Shown: one piece after another, positions 16,494 to 24,004 of the stretch
Position numbering within the stretch: position 1 is the stretch's first letter
Layout of the letters: every line of letters begins with the position of its first letter
DNA from: JACCTH01 sp035281645
Lineage (GTDB): Bacteria > Actinomycetota > Acidimicrobiia > Spongiisociales > ZC4RG35
Length of the DNA stretch: 64,000 nt
Reading direction: 5' to 3'
Assembly: GCA_035281645.1 (NCBI GenBank)
Contig: DATEDN010000177.1
Location: 3,705-67,704 of the forward strand
The notes under the pieces: model-generated
What the model was told of the DNA's origin: nothing
The model's input: the letters and a program-made list of their open reading frames with translations, nothing else
Databases searched by the model: none
Program-made: the position numbers and the translations under genes

Positions 16494-17636
16494 TCAGACC
16501 TGGATCTCGTCCCAGCGGCCTTCGAAGGCGACGTCAAAGACGGTCCAGGCCATCCCCACCGCTCCATCGATCAGGCCTTTCTCGCCGGCCGGGGTGATGG
16601 TGTGGGCGGCGAACTCCGGTTGATGGTTCACCGCCGGAGTGCAGTCGATCGAGATCATCGGGTGAATGGTGGGAACGAGCTTGGACACGTTGCCCATATC
16701 CGTGGAGCCCGAGACCGTCGGCGGCAGGTCCTTACCCCGCATCATCGGTCGGCCCAGTGATTCGGAGTTCGCCGCGAATAGTTCGACCAGGACCGGGTTG
16801 CTGATCATGTCCTCGTACGTGTGGCCGACATGTTCGATCTCGTGCGTGCAGCCGGTGGCGGTGGCCGCCGCTTCGAAACACGCCAAGACGCGGGGGAGGA
16901 GGACCTCTAATCGATCCTGTTGAGGGGCGCGGACGTACCAGGAGGACCGCGTGTAGTCAGGAATGATGTTGGGGGCATCTCCGCCATGGGTGACGATCCC
17001 GTGGACCTTGTCGGTGGCTTCGAGCTGCTGGCGCAAGGTAGAGACGTTGACGTAGGCCTGGACGAAGGCGTCGAGGGCGTTGATCCCGAGGAAGGGATAG
17101 GCCGAGGCGTGGGCGGTCTTGCCGCGGAAGATGACGTCGATGTGAGCCACCGATATCACCGGCGGGTCAACCACATCGTGAGTGGAGGGGTGGACCATCA
17201 TCGCGCAGGCGGCCCCCTCGAAGGCGCCAGCTTTGATCAGATCGACCTTGCCCCCATATTTCTCCTCGGCCGGAGTGCCTAGCACCGTGATGCGAAACCC
17301 CAGCTTTTTGGCCGCGTCGAGCAGGCCGATCCCGGCTCCGAGCGCCGACGTGGCGATGATGTTGTGCCCGCAGGCGTGGCCCACTCCGGGCAGAGCGTCG
17401 TACTCGGCGCAGATGATGACCTCGGGCCCGGTATCTCCAGCCCTCGCTGCGAAGGCGGTTTCGAGTCCGTAGGCGGGGTACTCGACGTCGAAACCGTTTC
17501 CCTTGAGAAAGTCGGCCAGGCGGGCCGAACTCTCCCGCTCCTCGTAGGCAACCTCGGGGTTCTCGTACATCCAGCGGCTGATGTCGGCGAGTTCGCTGGC
17601 GTGGGCTTCGATGGTGGCTTTGATCTGGTCTTTCAT
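16494..17636 (-). CDS. M20-family amidohydrolase (AbgB/IAA-amino-acid hydrolase-like)
   Basis: 380 residues with the M20D layout: metal ligand region CGHNIIATSALGAGIGL, PAEEKYGGKVDLIKAG with the catalytic Glu pair, and HPSTHDVVD with a metal-binding His. The dimerisation domain begins near HIDVIFRGKTAHASAYPFLG. Such enzymes cleave amide-linked amino acids such as p-aminobenzoyl-glutamate or N-acyl amino acids in the cytoplasm. Its ATG overlaps the stop of the EamA transporter gene by 4 bp, so transport and hydrolysis of a conjugate may be linked. Substrate unknown. Confidence 0.9.
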   Translation of the reverse strand: MKDQIKATIEAHASELADISRWMYENPEVAYEERESSARLADFLKGNGFDVEYPAYGLETAFAARAGDTGPEVIICAEYDALPGVGHACGHNIIATSALGAGIGLLDAAKKLGFRITVLGTPAEEKYGGKVDLIKAGAFEGAACAMMVHPSTHDVVDPPVISVAHIDVIFRGKTAHASAYPFLGINALDAFVQAYVNVSTLRQQLEATDKVHGIVTHGGDAPNIIPDYTRSSWYVRAPQQDRLEVLLPRVLACFEAAATATGCTHEIEHVGHTYEDMISNPVLVELFAANSESLGRPMMRGKDLPPTVSGSTDMGNVSKLVPTIHPMISIDCTPAVNHQPEFAAHTITPAGEKGLIDGAVGMAWTVFDVAFEGRWDEIQV

Positions 17637-18565
17637 CCCGATCCCACCATAACGGGCGCCGCTTTCCGGCGACCGGTCAGGATCAGACCGCCGAGGATCA
17701 AAGCCACGCCACTTAGTTGAATGAGGGAGGGGCGCTCGTCGAGCAGCAGTTGTCCCATCAGAACCGAGCCAATCGGCTGCACCGTGAGGAGGACCGAGGT
17801 CACGGCGGCGGGAAGTCGTGGCAGGCCGATGCTGATCAGGAGCCAACCCCCCACCTGCACCCCGAGGGCGAGCAGCAAGAGCCATCCATGGGCGGGCCAG
17901 CTCGGCTTGACATCGATCTCCCCCAAGGGCAGTCCGGTTGCGAGCGAGGCGAGGGCAGCAACTCCGGTGGCATAGAGAAGAGGACCTCCCGGACGGCGGA
18001 GGTCGCGGTTGGCTTGCCGCTGCACCAGGATGAATCCGGCGTAGGCGAATCCAGTCCCCACTCCGAAGAGGACTCCCAGCCCGGGGTTGCGTCCGTAAGC
18101 CTCCTCGGCGCCGAAAATCCCCGAGATCAAGACCACCCCCGACATGACCAGGGCGACGGCAACCACAAGCGGTCGACCGACGGGTTCTCGGAGCAGGAGC
18201 CAGGCGAGAAAGGGAACGATCACCACCTGGGTGTTGCCGAGCACCGTCGCCAGGCCGGCTCCGACTTGAGCGATGGAGTGATGCCAAAGCACCAGGTCGG
18301 CGGCGAAGAAGATCCCCGCCACCGCCGCCAGATTGACCGTCTTCCGATCGAGGGGCCCGAAACGGCCCTTTTCCGAGTGGGCGATGATCGCCAGCAGCGG
18401 CAGGGCGTAAGCGCATCGGAAGAAGGCGGCGGTCGAAGGCTCGACGTTGGCGAGGCGGACGAGGATGGCCGAAGTGGCGATGACCAGGGCGCCGAGCACG
18501 GCGGCGAGCGCCGGTCGGTCGGCGAGTTTCTTCCCGGGGGCAGCTTCTATCTTGGCTCGGTGCAT
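17633..18565 (-). CDS. EamA-family (DMT) transporter
   Basis: 310 residues with ten predicted membrane helices in two EamA repeats, the first starting ALAAVLGALVIATSAILVRLA and the second near GLGVLFGVGTGFAYAGFILV. DMT proteins move amino acids, nucleobases or related metabolites across the inner membrane, often outward. The start at 18565 lies 6 bp inside the start of the oppositely oriented lipoprotein gene at 18560. It is co-translated with the M20 amidohydrolase. Substrate not predictable. Confidence 0.88.
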   Translation of the reverse strand: MHRAKIEAAPGKKLADRPALAAVLGALVIATSAILVRLANVEPSTAAFFRCAYALPLLAIIAHSEKGRFGPLDRKTVNLAAVAGIFFAADLVLWHHSIAQVGAGLATVLGNTQVVIVPFLAWLLLREPVGRPLVVAVALVMSGVVLISGIFGAEEAYGRNPGLGVLFGVGTGFAYAGFILVQRQANRDLRRPGGPLLYATGVAALASLATGLPLGEIDVKPSWPAHGWLLLLALGVQVGGWLLISIGLPRLPAAVTSVLLTVQPIGSVLMGQLLLDERPSLIQLSGVALILGGLILTGRRKAAPVMVGSG

Positions 18566-19075
18566 CGTGTCGGCTCGATATTGGTCGCAGTTGCTATGGC
18601 CGCCTGCGCACCCAGAGCTGAGGTCACCACGACGATTCCCTCGAGTACGACGCCTGCAAGCAGCTCGACCACCTCGACACTGGAGCCGTTGGTGGAGTGC
18701 CCGCCGATCCCGTACATGGTCAGCGAGCTGCCCACCCGCGTGACCGGAGAAGCAGCCGACCTCGGCTCGATCGAACTCGACGAGTTCACCGCCATCGGGG
18801 GTACCCGCTCGGTCTTCTGGGTCAACGCCGAAGGCGAGCTGGCGATCGCGCTCATCAGAGGGGCTCTTCCCCCGATCGATTGGCCCGGAGAGCGCGGGGA
18901 GGTGGATGTGGCCGGAACGGGGGGAGTGGTAGGCCCCCACGATGACGGCAAGTGGGTGGCCGCCTGGTTCGACAATGACGGCAGCGATCGCTGCGACCGC
19001 TACATGATGGTCTTCTACCCGCCGGTCGAACCCTTCGAAGTCGAGTCCACCCTGCGAGCAATCACCCGACCTTGA
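18560..19075 (+). CDS. Small lipoprotein of unknown function
   Basis: 171 residues from GTG 18560. A short signal (SILVAVAMAAC) gives a lipobox with Cys at 16, followed by a Ser/Thr-rich linker and a globular region with a conserved-looking LVECPPIPYM and CDRYMMVFYPPVEPFEVES. No family is recognised. The start codon overlaps that of the divergent EamA gene by 6 bp, leaving no room for separate leaders. The coding frame is supported by the signal peptide and clean compositional continuity to the stop. Confidence 0.65.
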   Translation: MHRVGSILVAVAMAACAPRAEVTTTIPSSTTPASSSTTSTLEPLVECPPIPYMVSELPTRVTGEAADLGSIELDEFTAIGGTRSVFWVNAEGELAIALIRGALPPIDWPGERGEVDVAGTGGVVGPHDDGKWVAAWFDNDGSDRCDRYMMVFYPPVEPFEVESTLRAITRP

Positions 19076-19091
19076 ACCGAACGTCCCCGCG

Positions 19092-19140
19092 TCTGTGGGC
19101 TGATAGGGCTGTACAGCAGCCCTATCCACCCTGGGTCGCG
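19092..19140 (+). repeat. Dispersed palindromic repeat, copy 2
   Basis: TCTGTGGGC at 19092-19100, a perfect 10-bp stem GATAGGGCTG/CAGCCCTATC with TACAG loop (19102-19126), then ACCCTGGGTCGCG. It lies between two convergent genes, where it could end both transcripts. It shares its ends with copies at 12166, 35230 and 47057. Confidence 0.75.
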
Positions 19141-19141
19141 G

Positions 19142-20056
19142 CTAGGACTTGTCTTTGAAGAGCTCGCTTATGGCGGCGATGCTCCCCATGGCGGCGGTCG
19201 AGTCGAGGGGGAGGAAGATCTTCGTCGCCTGACCGTTGGCCACTGCCGCCAGCGCCTCGAGGTATTTGATTGAGATCAGATCGGGGGTGGGGTTGCCGGT
19301 GTGAATGGCTGAGTAGACCCTTTCGATGGCACGGCCTTCTCCTTCCGCAACCGTCTCTTTCTGGTATCGATCGGCGTCGGCCACGCGCTTGATCGCCTCG
19401 GCCTGTCCCTCGGCCTCGATGATCGCCGATGCCTTGACCCCCTCGGCCTTCAAGACTCGAGCCGTCTTCTCGCCCTCCGCCTCGGTAACCACCGCCCGTC
19501 GGTCGCGTTCGGCCTTCATCTGGCGGTGCATCGCCTCGGTGACATCCGCCGGTGGCTCGATGCGCTGGATCTCGACTCGCACCACCCTGGTTCCCCATTT
19601 GTCGGTGGCGTCGTCGAGGATTTGTCGCAGCTTGGAGTTGATCAGATCGCGGCTGGTGAGAGCAGTGTCGAGATCGAGATCGCCCACCACATTCCTCAGG
19701 TTGGTTTGGGCGAGCTTGGTCACCGCCAGCGAAAAGTTGGCAACGTTGTACTTCAGCTTCACCGGATCGGTGGCTTCGTAGTAAATCACTGCGTCGACTG
19801 TGACCACCACGTTGTCCTTGGTGATCACTTCCTGCGGCGGCACGTCTACCACCTGTTCGCGCATGTCGACCTTGGTGAGCCTTTTGACGAAAGGCATCAC
19901 CCAACGGAGTCCGGAGTCGACTGTCTTCTCGTACCTGCCGAGGAATTCGACCAGGCCCTTCTCGAACGGCCGAACGACCCGAAAGCCGGTGGCGGCAATC
20001 AGGATCAATGCCGCCGCCACGACGACAAACAGAACTACCAGCGCATTGTTTTCCAC
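19142..20056 (-). CDS. SPFH/stomatin-family membrane protein (QmcA-like)
   Basis: 304 residues. One N-terminal membrane helix (VVLFVVVAAALILIAATGF) is followed by the SPFH/band-7 domain (FEKGLVEFLGRYEKTVDSGLR, DVPPQEVITKDNVVVTVDAV) and a coiled-coil rich in Ala/Glu (MKAERDRRAVVTEAEGEKTARVLKAEG). Bacterial stomatins oligomerise in membrane microdomains and often pair with NfeD proteins, exactly as here with the gene upstream at 20081. It likely supports membrane-protein quality control or microdomain organisation. Confidence 0.93.
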   Translation of the reverse strand: MENNALVVLFVVVAAALILIAATGFRVVRPFEKGLVEFLGRYEKTVDSGLRWVMPFVKRLTKVDMREQVVDVPPQEVITKDNVVVTVDAVIYYEATDPVKLKYNVANFSLAVTKLAQTNLRNVVGDLDLDTALTSRDLINSKLRQILDDATDKWGTRVVRVEIQRIEPPADVTEAMHRQMKAERDRRAVVTEAEGEKTARVLKAEGVKASAIIEAEGQAEAIKRVADADRYQKETVAEGEGRAIERVYSAIHTGNPTPDLISIKYLEALAAVANGQATKIFLPLDSTAAMGSIAAISELFKDKS

Positions 20057-20080
20057 TGTCTCTACTTTCTCTTGCTCGGT

Positions 20081-20854
20081 TCAGGTCTCAAGAGGCGTGA
20101 CCACCAAACGGGACCCGCTCACTTCCAGTACGACAACTTGGGTTCCGGCAGGGATGGGCTGATCCGAAGTCGCTCGCCATTCCTCTCCTCCAATTCGCAC
20201 GATGCCCGTGCCGGCGAGCGGTTCGATGGCGTCGAGGACCACGCCTCGAGTATTGGTCCAGCGATTGGCCCCCACCGAGGGCGTGGACTGCTGATCCTGA
20301 CGGGCGATGAAACGCCGCAGATAGACGAAGGCCACCAGAGATACTCCGAAGAAGACCAGCCACTGCGGAAGTACTGCCACCCCGGTCCAGGCCAGCACAG
20401 CAGCCGCCGCGGAGCCGACTGCAAAGGGCAGCAGGAAGAAGCCCGCAGTAAAGATCTCACCGATAGCCATGGCGACCGCCAAACCGGTCCAAAGCCATCT
20501 CCAAATCTCGTTGTCCACTGACGCTCCTCCTCTCGACAAGCCGACCGCACCTACGAGGGCCACCACCCCGAGTCCGTAGAGCATGAGCTCACGCCGGCTG
20601 GATCTGCGCTCGGCCGTGCTCGTCTGGATCTGGCGGGAACTTCGGCCCTGGGTCTCCGCCGCCCAGGCCTCGGCGAAACCTCTCAGATCCTTGCCCACCA
20701 CCGAGTCGAGTGGCTTGCCAGCAGCGGCGGCCTCGCGCAAGTGGTGGTCCAACTGGCTGACCATTTCCGAGATCGCCCCCGGAGAAAGCCCTGCTTCTCG
20801 CCAGTAGCGCTCGCAACTCGTGACGATCCGGGCGGTCCCGGCTTGATCAACCAT
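20081..20854 (-). CDS. NfeD-like membrane protein with N-terminal HAAS-like domain
   Basis: 257 residues from ATG 20854, chosen for the SD AAGGGAG 7 nt upstream; an ATG at 20875 would add seven residues. Residues about 8-65 (SCERYWREAGLSPGAISEMV, DHHLREAAAAGKPLDSVVG) look like the HAAS/DUF1700 helical domain that usually follows PadR genes. Several membrane helices follow (GLAVAMAIGEIFTAGFFLLP), then the OB-fold of NfeD (RGVVLDAIEPLAGTGIVRI, EWRATSDQPIPAGTQVVVLE). It overlaps the padR stop by 8 bp and precedes the SPFH gene. A HAAS-NfeD fusion under a PadR regulator is an unusual combination. Confidence 0.85.
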   Translation of the reverse strand: MVDQAGTARIVTSCERYWREAGLSPGAISEMVSQLDHHLREAAAAGKPLDSVVGKDLRGFAEAWAAETQGRSSRQIQTSTAERRSSRRELMLYGLGVVALVGAVGLSRGGASVDNEIWRWLWTGLAVAMAIGEIFTAGFFLLPFAVGSAAAAVLAWTGVAVLPQWLVFFGVSLVAFVYLRRFIARQDQQSTPSVGANRWTNTRGVVLDAIEPLAGTGIVRIGGEEWRATSDQPIPAGTQVVVLEVSGSRLVVTPLET

Positions 20855-21209
20855 TGTCAACTCCCTTGATGACACCGTTCACACCGGCAGCAAGAGCCTC
20901 CCAATCGGCAATCCAGGCTGAGAGCGTGCGGGCTCCGTTGGGGGCAAGCCGGTAGTACTTGCGGGCGGGTCCGCCTGCCGACTCGACCAGATAGCCCTCG
21001 ACCAGTCCCTGGCGCTGGAGCCGGGAAAGCAGGGGGTAGATGCTCCCTTCCGAGGCGAGTCGCAATCCGCGGCTTTCGAGCTTCCGCGCCATCTCATATC
21101 CGTAGGTTGCCTGCTCGGCGATGACCGCCAAGAGACACATGTCGAGCACGCCCTTCAGCAACTGGCTCCCGTGCTCATGGCCTATCTTGCTAGGTACCAT
21201 GCCTGGCAT
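20847..21209 (-). CDS. PadR-family transcriptional regulator
   Basis: 120 residues. The winged-helix signature is LLAVIAEQATYGYEMARKLE, followed by EGSIYPLLSRLQRQGLVEGYLVESAGGPARKYYRL and a C-terminal dimerisation helix. PadR proteins usually repress an adjacent operon in response to ligand or membrane stress. The start (ATG 21209 or 21200) lies within the palindrome ATGCC-T-GGCAT, a possible autoregulatory site. It is first gene of the PadR / HAAS-NfeD / SPFH operon. Confidence 0.93.
   Translation of the reverse strand: MPGMVPSKIGHEHGSQLLKGVLDMCLLAVIAEQATYGYEMARKLESRGLRLASEGSIYPLLSRLQRQGLVEGYLVESAGGPARKYYRLAPNGARTLSAWIADWEALAAGVNGVIKGVDNG
21199..21209. promoter_or_regulatory. Palindrome over the padR start, possible operator
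   Basis: ATGCC-T-GGCAT is a perfect 11-bp dyad covering both candidate ATG codons and is flanked by CTAG on each side (21190-21214 region). A repressor bound here would block its own transcription or translation start. Only the symmetry is seen; binding is inferred. Confidence 0.35.
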
Positions 21210-21287
21210 GCTAGTAGGCTAAGTCATCTAGGGCAAGGGCGGCGCGGAGCCTCAGGAAGAGGGAAGAGTTCGGTCAGTGGACGCTTG

Positions 21288-21668
21288 CTAGGGGCGGGCA
21301 CGGAGGCCGTCGCGAATCTCACGGAGGAGCACGATCTCTTCGGACGGTTCGACTTCCGCCGGAGGCCGGCGCATGCGGTTGTAGGCCTTGACCACCAAGA
21401 ACATCACGAATCCCACCAGGAGGAAGTTGATGATGGCGCCGACAAAGGCGCCCACCGACCCGGCGGGAAGCCCAGTGACTGGATCCGGATCACCAAACAG
21501 GCCCATCGTCTCGAGGCTCGACACGTTGAAAAGCAAGCCCAGGATGGGATTGACGATCCGATTGATGAAGGAGTTGACCAACCCGCTGAAGGCAACGCCC
21601 ATGACAAATGCCACGGCCAGATCGATGAGATTGCCCTTGGCGATGAACTCTTTGAACTCCTTGATCAC
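21288..21668 (-). CDS. mscL: Large-conductance mechanosensitive channel
   Basis: 126 residues from GTG 21668 with SD ggagg 7 nt upstream. The N-terminal amphipathic helix IKEFKEFIAKGN, TM1 LIDLAVAFVMGVAFSGLVNS with the gate region, the periplasmic loop (LFGDPDPVTGLPAGSVG) and TM2 (FVGAIINFLLVGFVMFLVVKA) are all present, and the cytoplasmic bundle is charged (EEIVLLREIRDGL). It forms a pentameric emergency valve opened by hypo-osmotic membrane tension. Length is normal for the family. Confidence 0.97.
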   Translation of the reverse strand: MIKEFKEFIAKGNLIDLAVAFVMGVAFSGLVNSFINRIVNPILGLLFNVSSLETMGLFGDPDPVTGLPAGSVGAFVGAIINFLLVGFVMFLVVKAYNRMRRPPAEVEPSEEIVLLREIRDGLRARP

Positions 21669-21743
21669 AGAGAACCCTCCTGGTCGCGGACCGAAAAAAC
21701 CATAGAAGCTCCCACTGACCGGCGCCCCGTTTACCCTGCATTC

Positions 21744-22112
21744 GTGGCTCCCCGTCCCGCCCTCTCGACGATCGATCAGCAACTCGTTGGTGCGCGGGCG
21801 GTGATCGAGGTGACGCTGACCGCTTCGCATAACCAGTATCGAGGTCGGGTCGAAGGCGATGGCGGGCCCAGTCATCGGCATCGGCTGGTAGGAGAAGCAA
21901 CGTTGCGGGCGATTCGCAATCTCTCGCCAGATCTCGGCTTCGACCTTTCTGCGGTGGCGACCTCGGACCTCGGCAACCTCAAGATCGCCCTCGCCCAAGT
22001 CCATCGGAACGGCCAGGAACTGGTCGGAAGCGCCATTGTTCGGGGCGGCGACCCGGCGGTGGCGACCGCCAAAGCCGTGCTCGACGCCGTCAACCGTTTG
22101 CTCGACCGCTAA
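21744..22112 (+). CDS. Conserved hypothetical protein, 122 aa
   Basis: 122 residues from GTG 21744, soluble, no family recognised. The sequence alternates strands and helices (ARAVIEVTLTASHNQYRGRVE, HRHRLVGEATLRAIRNLS, GQELVGSAIVRGGDPAVATA, KAVLDAVNRLL). The C-terminal GGDPAVATAKAVLDAVNRLL resembles the small alpha/beta domains found at the tail of several actinobacterial enzymes and may bind a small ligand. It ends convergently into the ligase gene with a 4-bp overlap. Confidence 0.6.
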   Translation: MAPRPALSTIDQQLVGARAVIEVTLTASHNQYRGRVEGDGGPSHRHRLVGEATLRAIRNLSPDLGFDLSAVATSDLGNLKIALAQVHRNGQELVGSAIVRGGDPAVATAKAVLDAVNRLLDR

Positions 22113-23584
22113 CCGCTGCTCAACTGATCGAACGTGCAATCTTGGGGGGCCTTGTCCTCGCGAAACCCCTTGAACGACGGCACTCGCAGGCGGCCGGCGC
22201 TCGTCACCTGTCGGTATTCGACGGTGGCTACGAGTTGGGGAGCAACCCAATGGGCGCGCTTTAATTCGGGCCGGTTCCGCACAGCCGAGGCTGGAAACGG
22301 CGAGGGGGTGGCTGCTAGCTCTCGGAGCCGTCGCATCGCCTCCGCCATGGTTTTTTGGTTGAACCCGGTTCCGACGTTGCCCACGTAGCGCAGCGTGTCG
22401 CCTTCATACATCGCCAGTACCAGTGACCCGATGCTCCCGCTTCGCGCCCCGCCGCCTTCGGTCCAGCCGACCACGACCGCGTCTGCATCGAAGACGGTCT
22501 TGATCTTGAGCCAGGCCCGTGACCTCGCTCCGGGCTGGTAAGTGGAGCTGAGTTGCTTGGCAACGATCCCTTCGAGATTCTGAGCCTTGGCGGCCTCGAA
22601 CAAGGCGGTCCCTTCGCCGGCGATGGCGGGCGATACCTGAAAGCGGCTCGAAGGAACAGCAATTTCCTCGAGCAAACGGCGCCGCTCTGTGAGTGGCTCG
22701 TCGATCAGGCTGCGTCCATCGAGGAAAAGGAGGTCGAAGACCATGTAGGTGACGGGAAGGGATTTGGCCGCGTTCTCGATCGCTCCCCGATCGCGCAAAT
22801 GCATCCGGCCTTGCAATGCTTGGAACGATGGCACCCCGTCAGCGAGGGCAACGATCTCGCCATCGATGACGGCGTCGATCGCCACCAGTTGATTGTTGAT
22901 CGCTGAGAGTTCGGGATAGGCGACCGTGATGTCGTTGTCGTTGCGTGAGACCAGGGTGGTATCCACGCCACAGATGGCAATGGCTCGGATCCCATCCCAT
23001 TTCGGTTCGAAGGACCACGCGGGATCGTCGAAGGCTCCGTCGCCAACGGTGGCCAGCATCGGCTTTGGCGGCGGGGGAGGCTCCAAGCCCTTGCGCAAAT
23101 CCTCTCCTTGCAGCACCAGCCACTCCTCTTTTCCATCCCGATCGCGGGTATGGATGAGGTGGAAAATTCCATCAAGGCGCTCCCCGCGGAGATGAAAGCT
23201 GAGCTTTTTTCCGTCCCTTTCGAGAGCTTCGTACTCGCCGGTGTCGAAGATCCGTACCTCGCCGGCCCCGTAATTCCCCTCCGGGATCGAACCTGAGAAG
23301 GACGCGTACTCATAGGGATGATCCTCGGTTCGGACCGCCAGATGCCGTTGGCCCTTGCGTTTGGGGAGCAGCTTCGGTATCGCCCACGACACCAGAACCG
23401 GCACAGAGCCGTTCAGCATCTCCAATCTGAGATCGTGATGGAGCCGGGTGGCGTAGTGCTGGTGAATGACGAACAACTCACCCGTGGGAGCTGTCATGGG
23501 ATTGACATCGGCGTCGGTGGCAACGGCTGCCGGCTCCGAGGTCTCGGCGAAATCACGTTTGCGGTTGTAGGTCGATTCAGCCAT
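22109..23584 (-). CDS. ATP-dependent DNA ligase with N-terminal 3'-phosphoesterase (LigD-like, no polymerase)
   Basis: 491 residues. Residues about 30-165 are the LigD 3'-phosphoesterase domain (FVIHQHYATRLHHDLRLE with catalytic His/Arg, GSIPEGNYGAGEVRIFDTG). Residues about 175-360 are the nucleotidyltransferase with catalytic Lys in FEPKWDGIRAI and motif IDGEIVAL. The OB-fold domain ends with VEYRQVTSAGRLRVPSFKGFRED. The enzyme would clean 3' ends and seal breaks in non-homologous end joining. The primase-polymerase module of full LigD is absent and no ku gene is in this window. Confidence 0.93.
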   Translation of the reverse strand: MAESTYNRKRDFAETSEPAAVATDADVNPMTAPTGELFVIHQHYATRLHHDLRLEMLNGSVPVLVSWAIPKLLPKRKGQRHLAVRTEDHPYEYASFSGSIPEGNYGAGEVRIFDTGEYEALERDGKKLSFHLRGERLDGIFHLIHTRDRDGKEEWLVLQGEDLRKGLEPPPPPKPMLATVGDGAFDDPAWSFEPKWDGIRAIAICGVDTTLVSRNDNDITVAYPELSAINNQLVAIDAVIDGEIVALADGVPSFQALQGRMHLRDRGAIENAAKSLPVTYMVFDLLFLDGRSLIDEPLTERRRLLEEIAVPSSRFQVSPAIAGEGTALFEAAKAQNLEGIVAKQLSSTYQPGARSRAWLKIKTVFDADAVVVGWTEGGGARSGSIGSLVLAMYEGDTLRYVGNVGTGFNQKTMAEAMRRLRELAATPSPFPASAVRNRPELKRAHWVAPQLVATVEYRQVTSAGRLRVPSFKGFREDKAPQDCTFDQLSSG

Positions 23585-23604
23585 TAGGGCGAATTTCAGA
23601 CGGG

Positions 23605-23937
23605 CTAGCTCAAACCAACCTTGAGGATGGTCTCGCCCGCGAACGCCATTGCCGGGGCCACCTGGAAGGTGTCGGCCATCTGGTCCCATTTTTGGAAGCG
23701 GGGATCGCTGTCGTGGAGGTGATGCCCTTCGTCGGTGGCGAAGATGGCGACGACCAAATATTGCTGGGCACCCGAGCGTGGCTGGGAGGAGATATCCATT
23801 CTCTGAAGGCACGCTGCCACCAGGACCCCTTTTCCCTGAAAGTCGATCCAGATAGGTAGCTCGTGCTCCCGGAAGCCGGCTTCGAATTCGTCAGTCTGGG
23901 CCTGATCGACACTGAGAACTATTGCTGCCGTTTCCAT
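23605..23937 (-). CDS. Hypothetical protein, ferredoxin-like (ABM/EthD-like) size
   Basis: 110 residues, soluble, no confident family. Features are an N-terminal strand (AAIVLSVDQAQTDEFEAGFRE), a central VLVAACLQRMDIS, and QQYLVVAIFATDEGHHLHDSDPRFQKW. Length and strand-helix-strand pattern fit a dimeric alpha/beta-barrel fold of the EthD or antibiotic-monooxygenase kind, but this is a guess from shape. It lies just upstream of the ligase gene on the same strand with a 20-bp gap. Confidence 0.55.
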   Translation of the reverse strand: METAAIVLSVDQAQTDEFEAGFREHELPIWIDFQGKGVLVAACLQRMDISSQPRSGAQQYLVVAIFATDEGHHLHDSDPRFQKWDQMADTFQVAPAMAFAGETILKVGLS

Positions 23938-24004
23938 GGAGGCCTCCGATGCTTGGATGCAAAAGGTTTATACCCCGGTGGCCATCCAAATCATCGGGCG
24001 GCTC

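Noticed and set aside
17717..18559. Long plus-strand frame upstream of the lipoprotein
   Set aside because: Antisense to the EamA gene and low-complexity; only its last 171 codons form a sensible lipoprotein.
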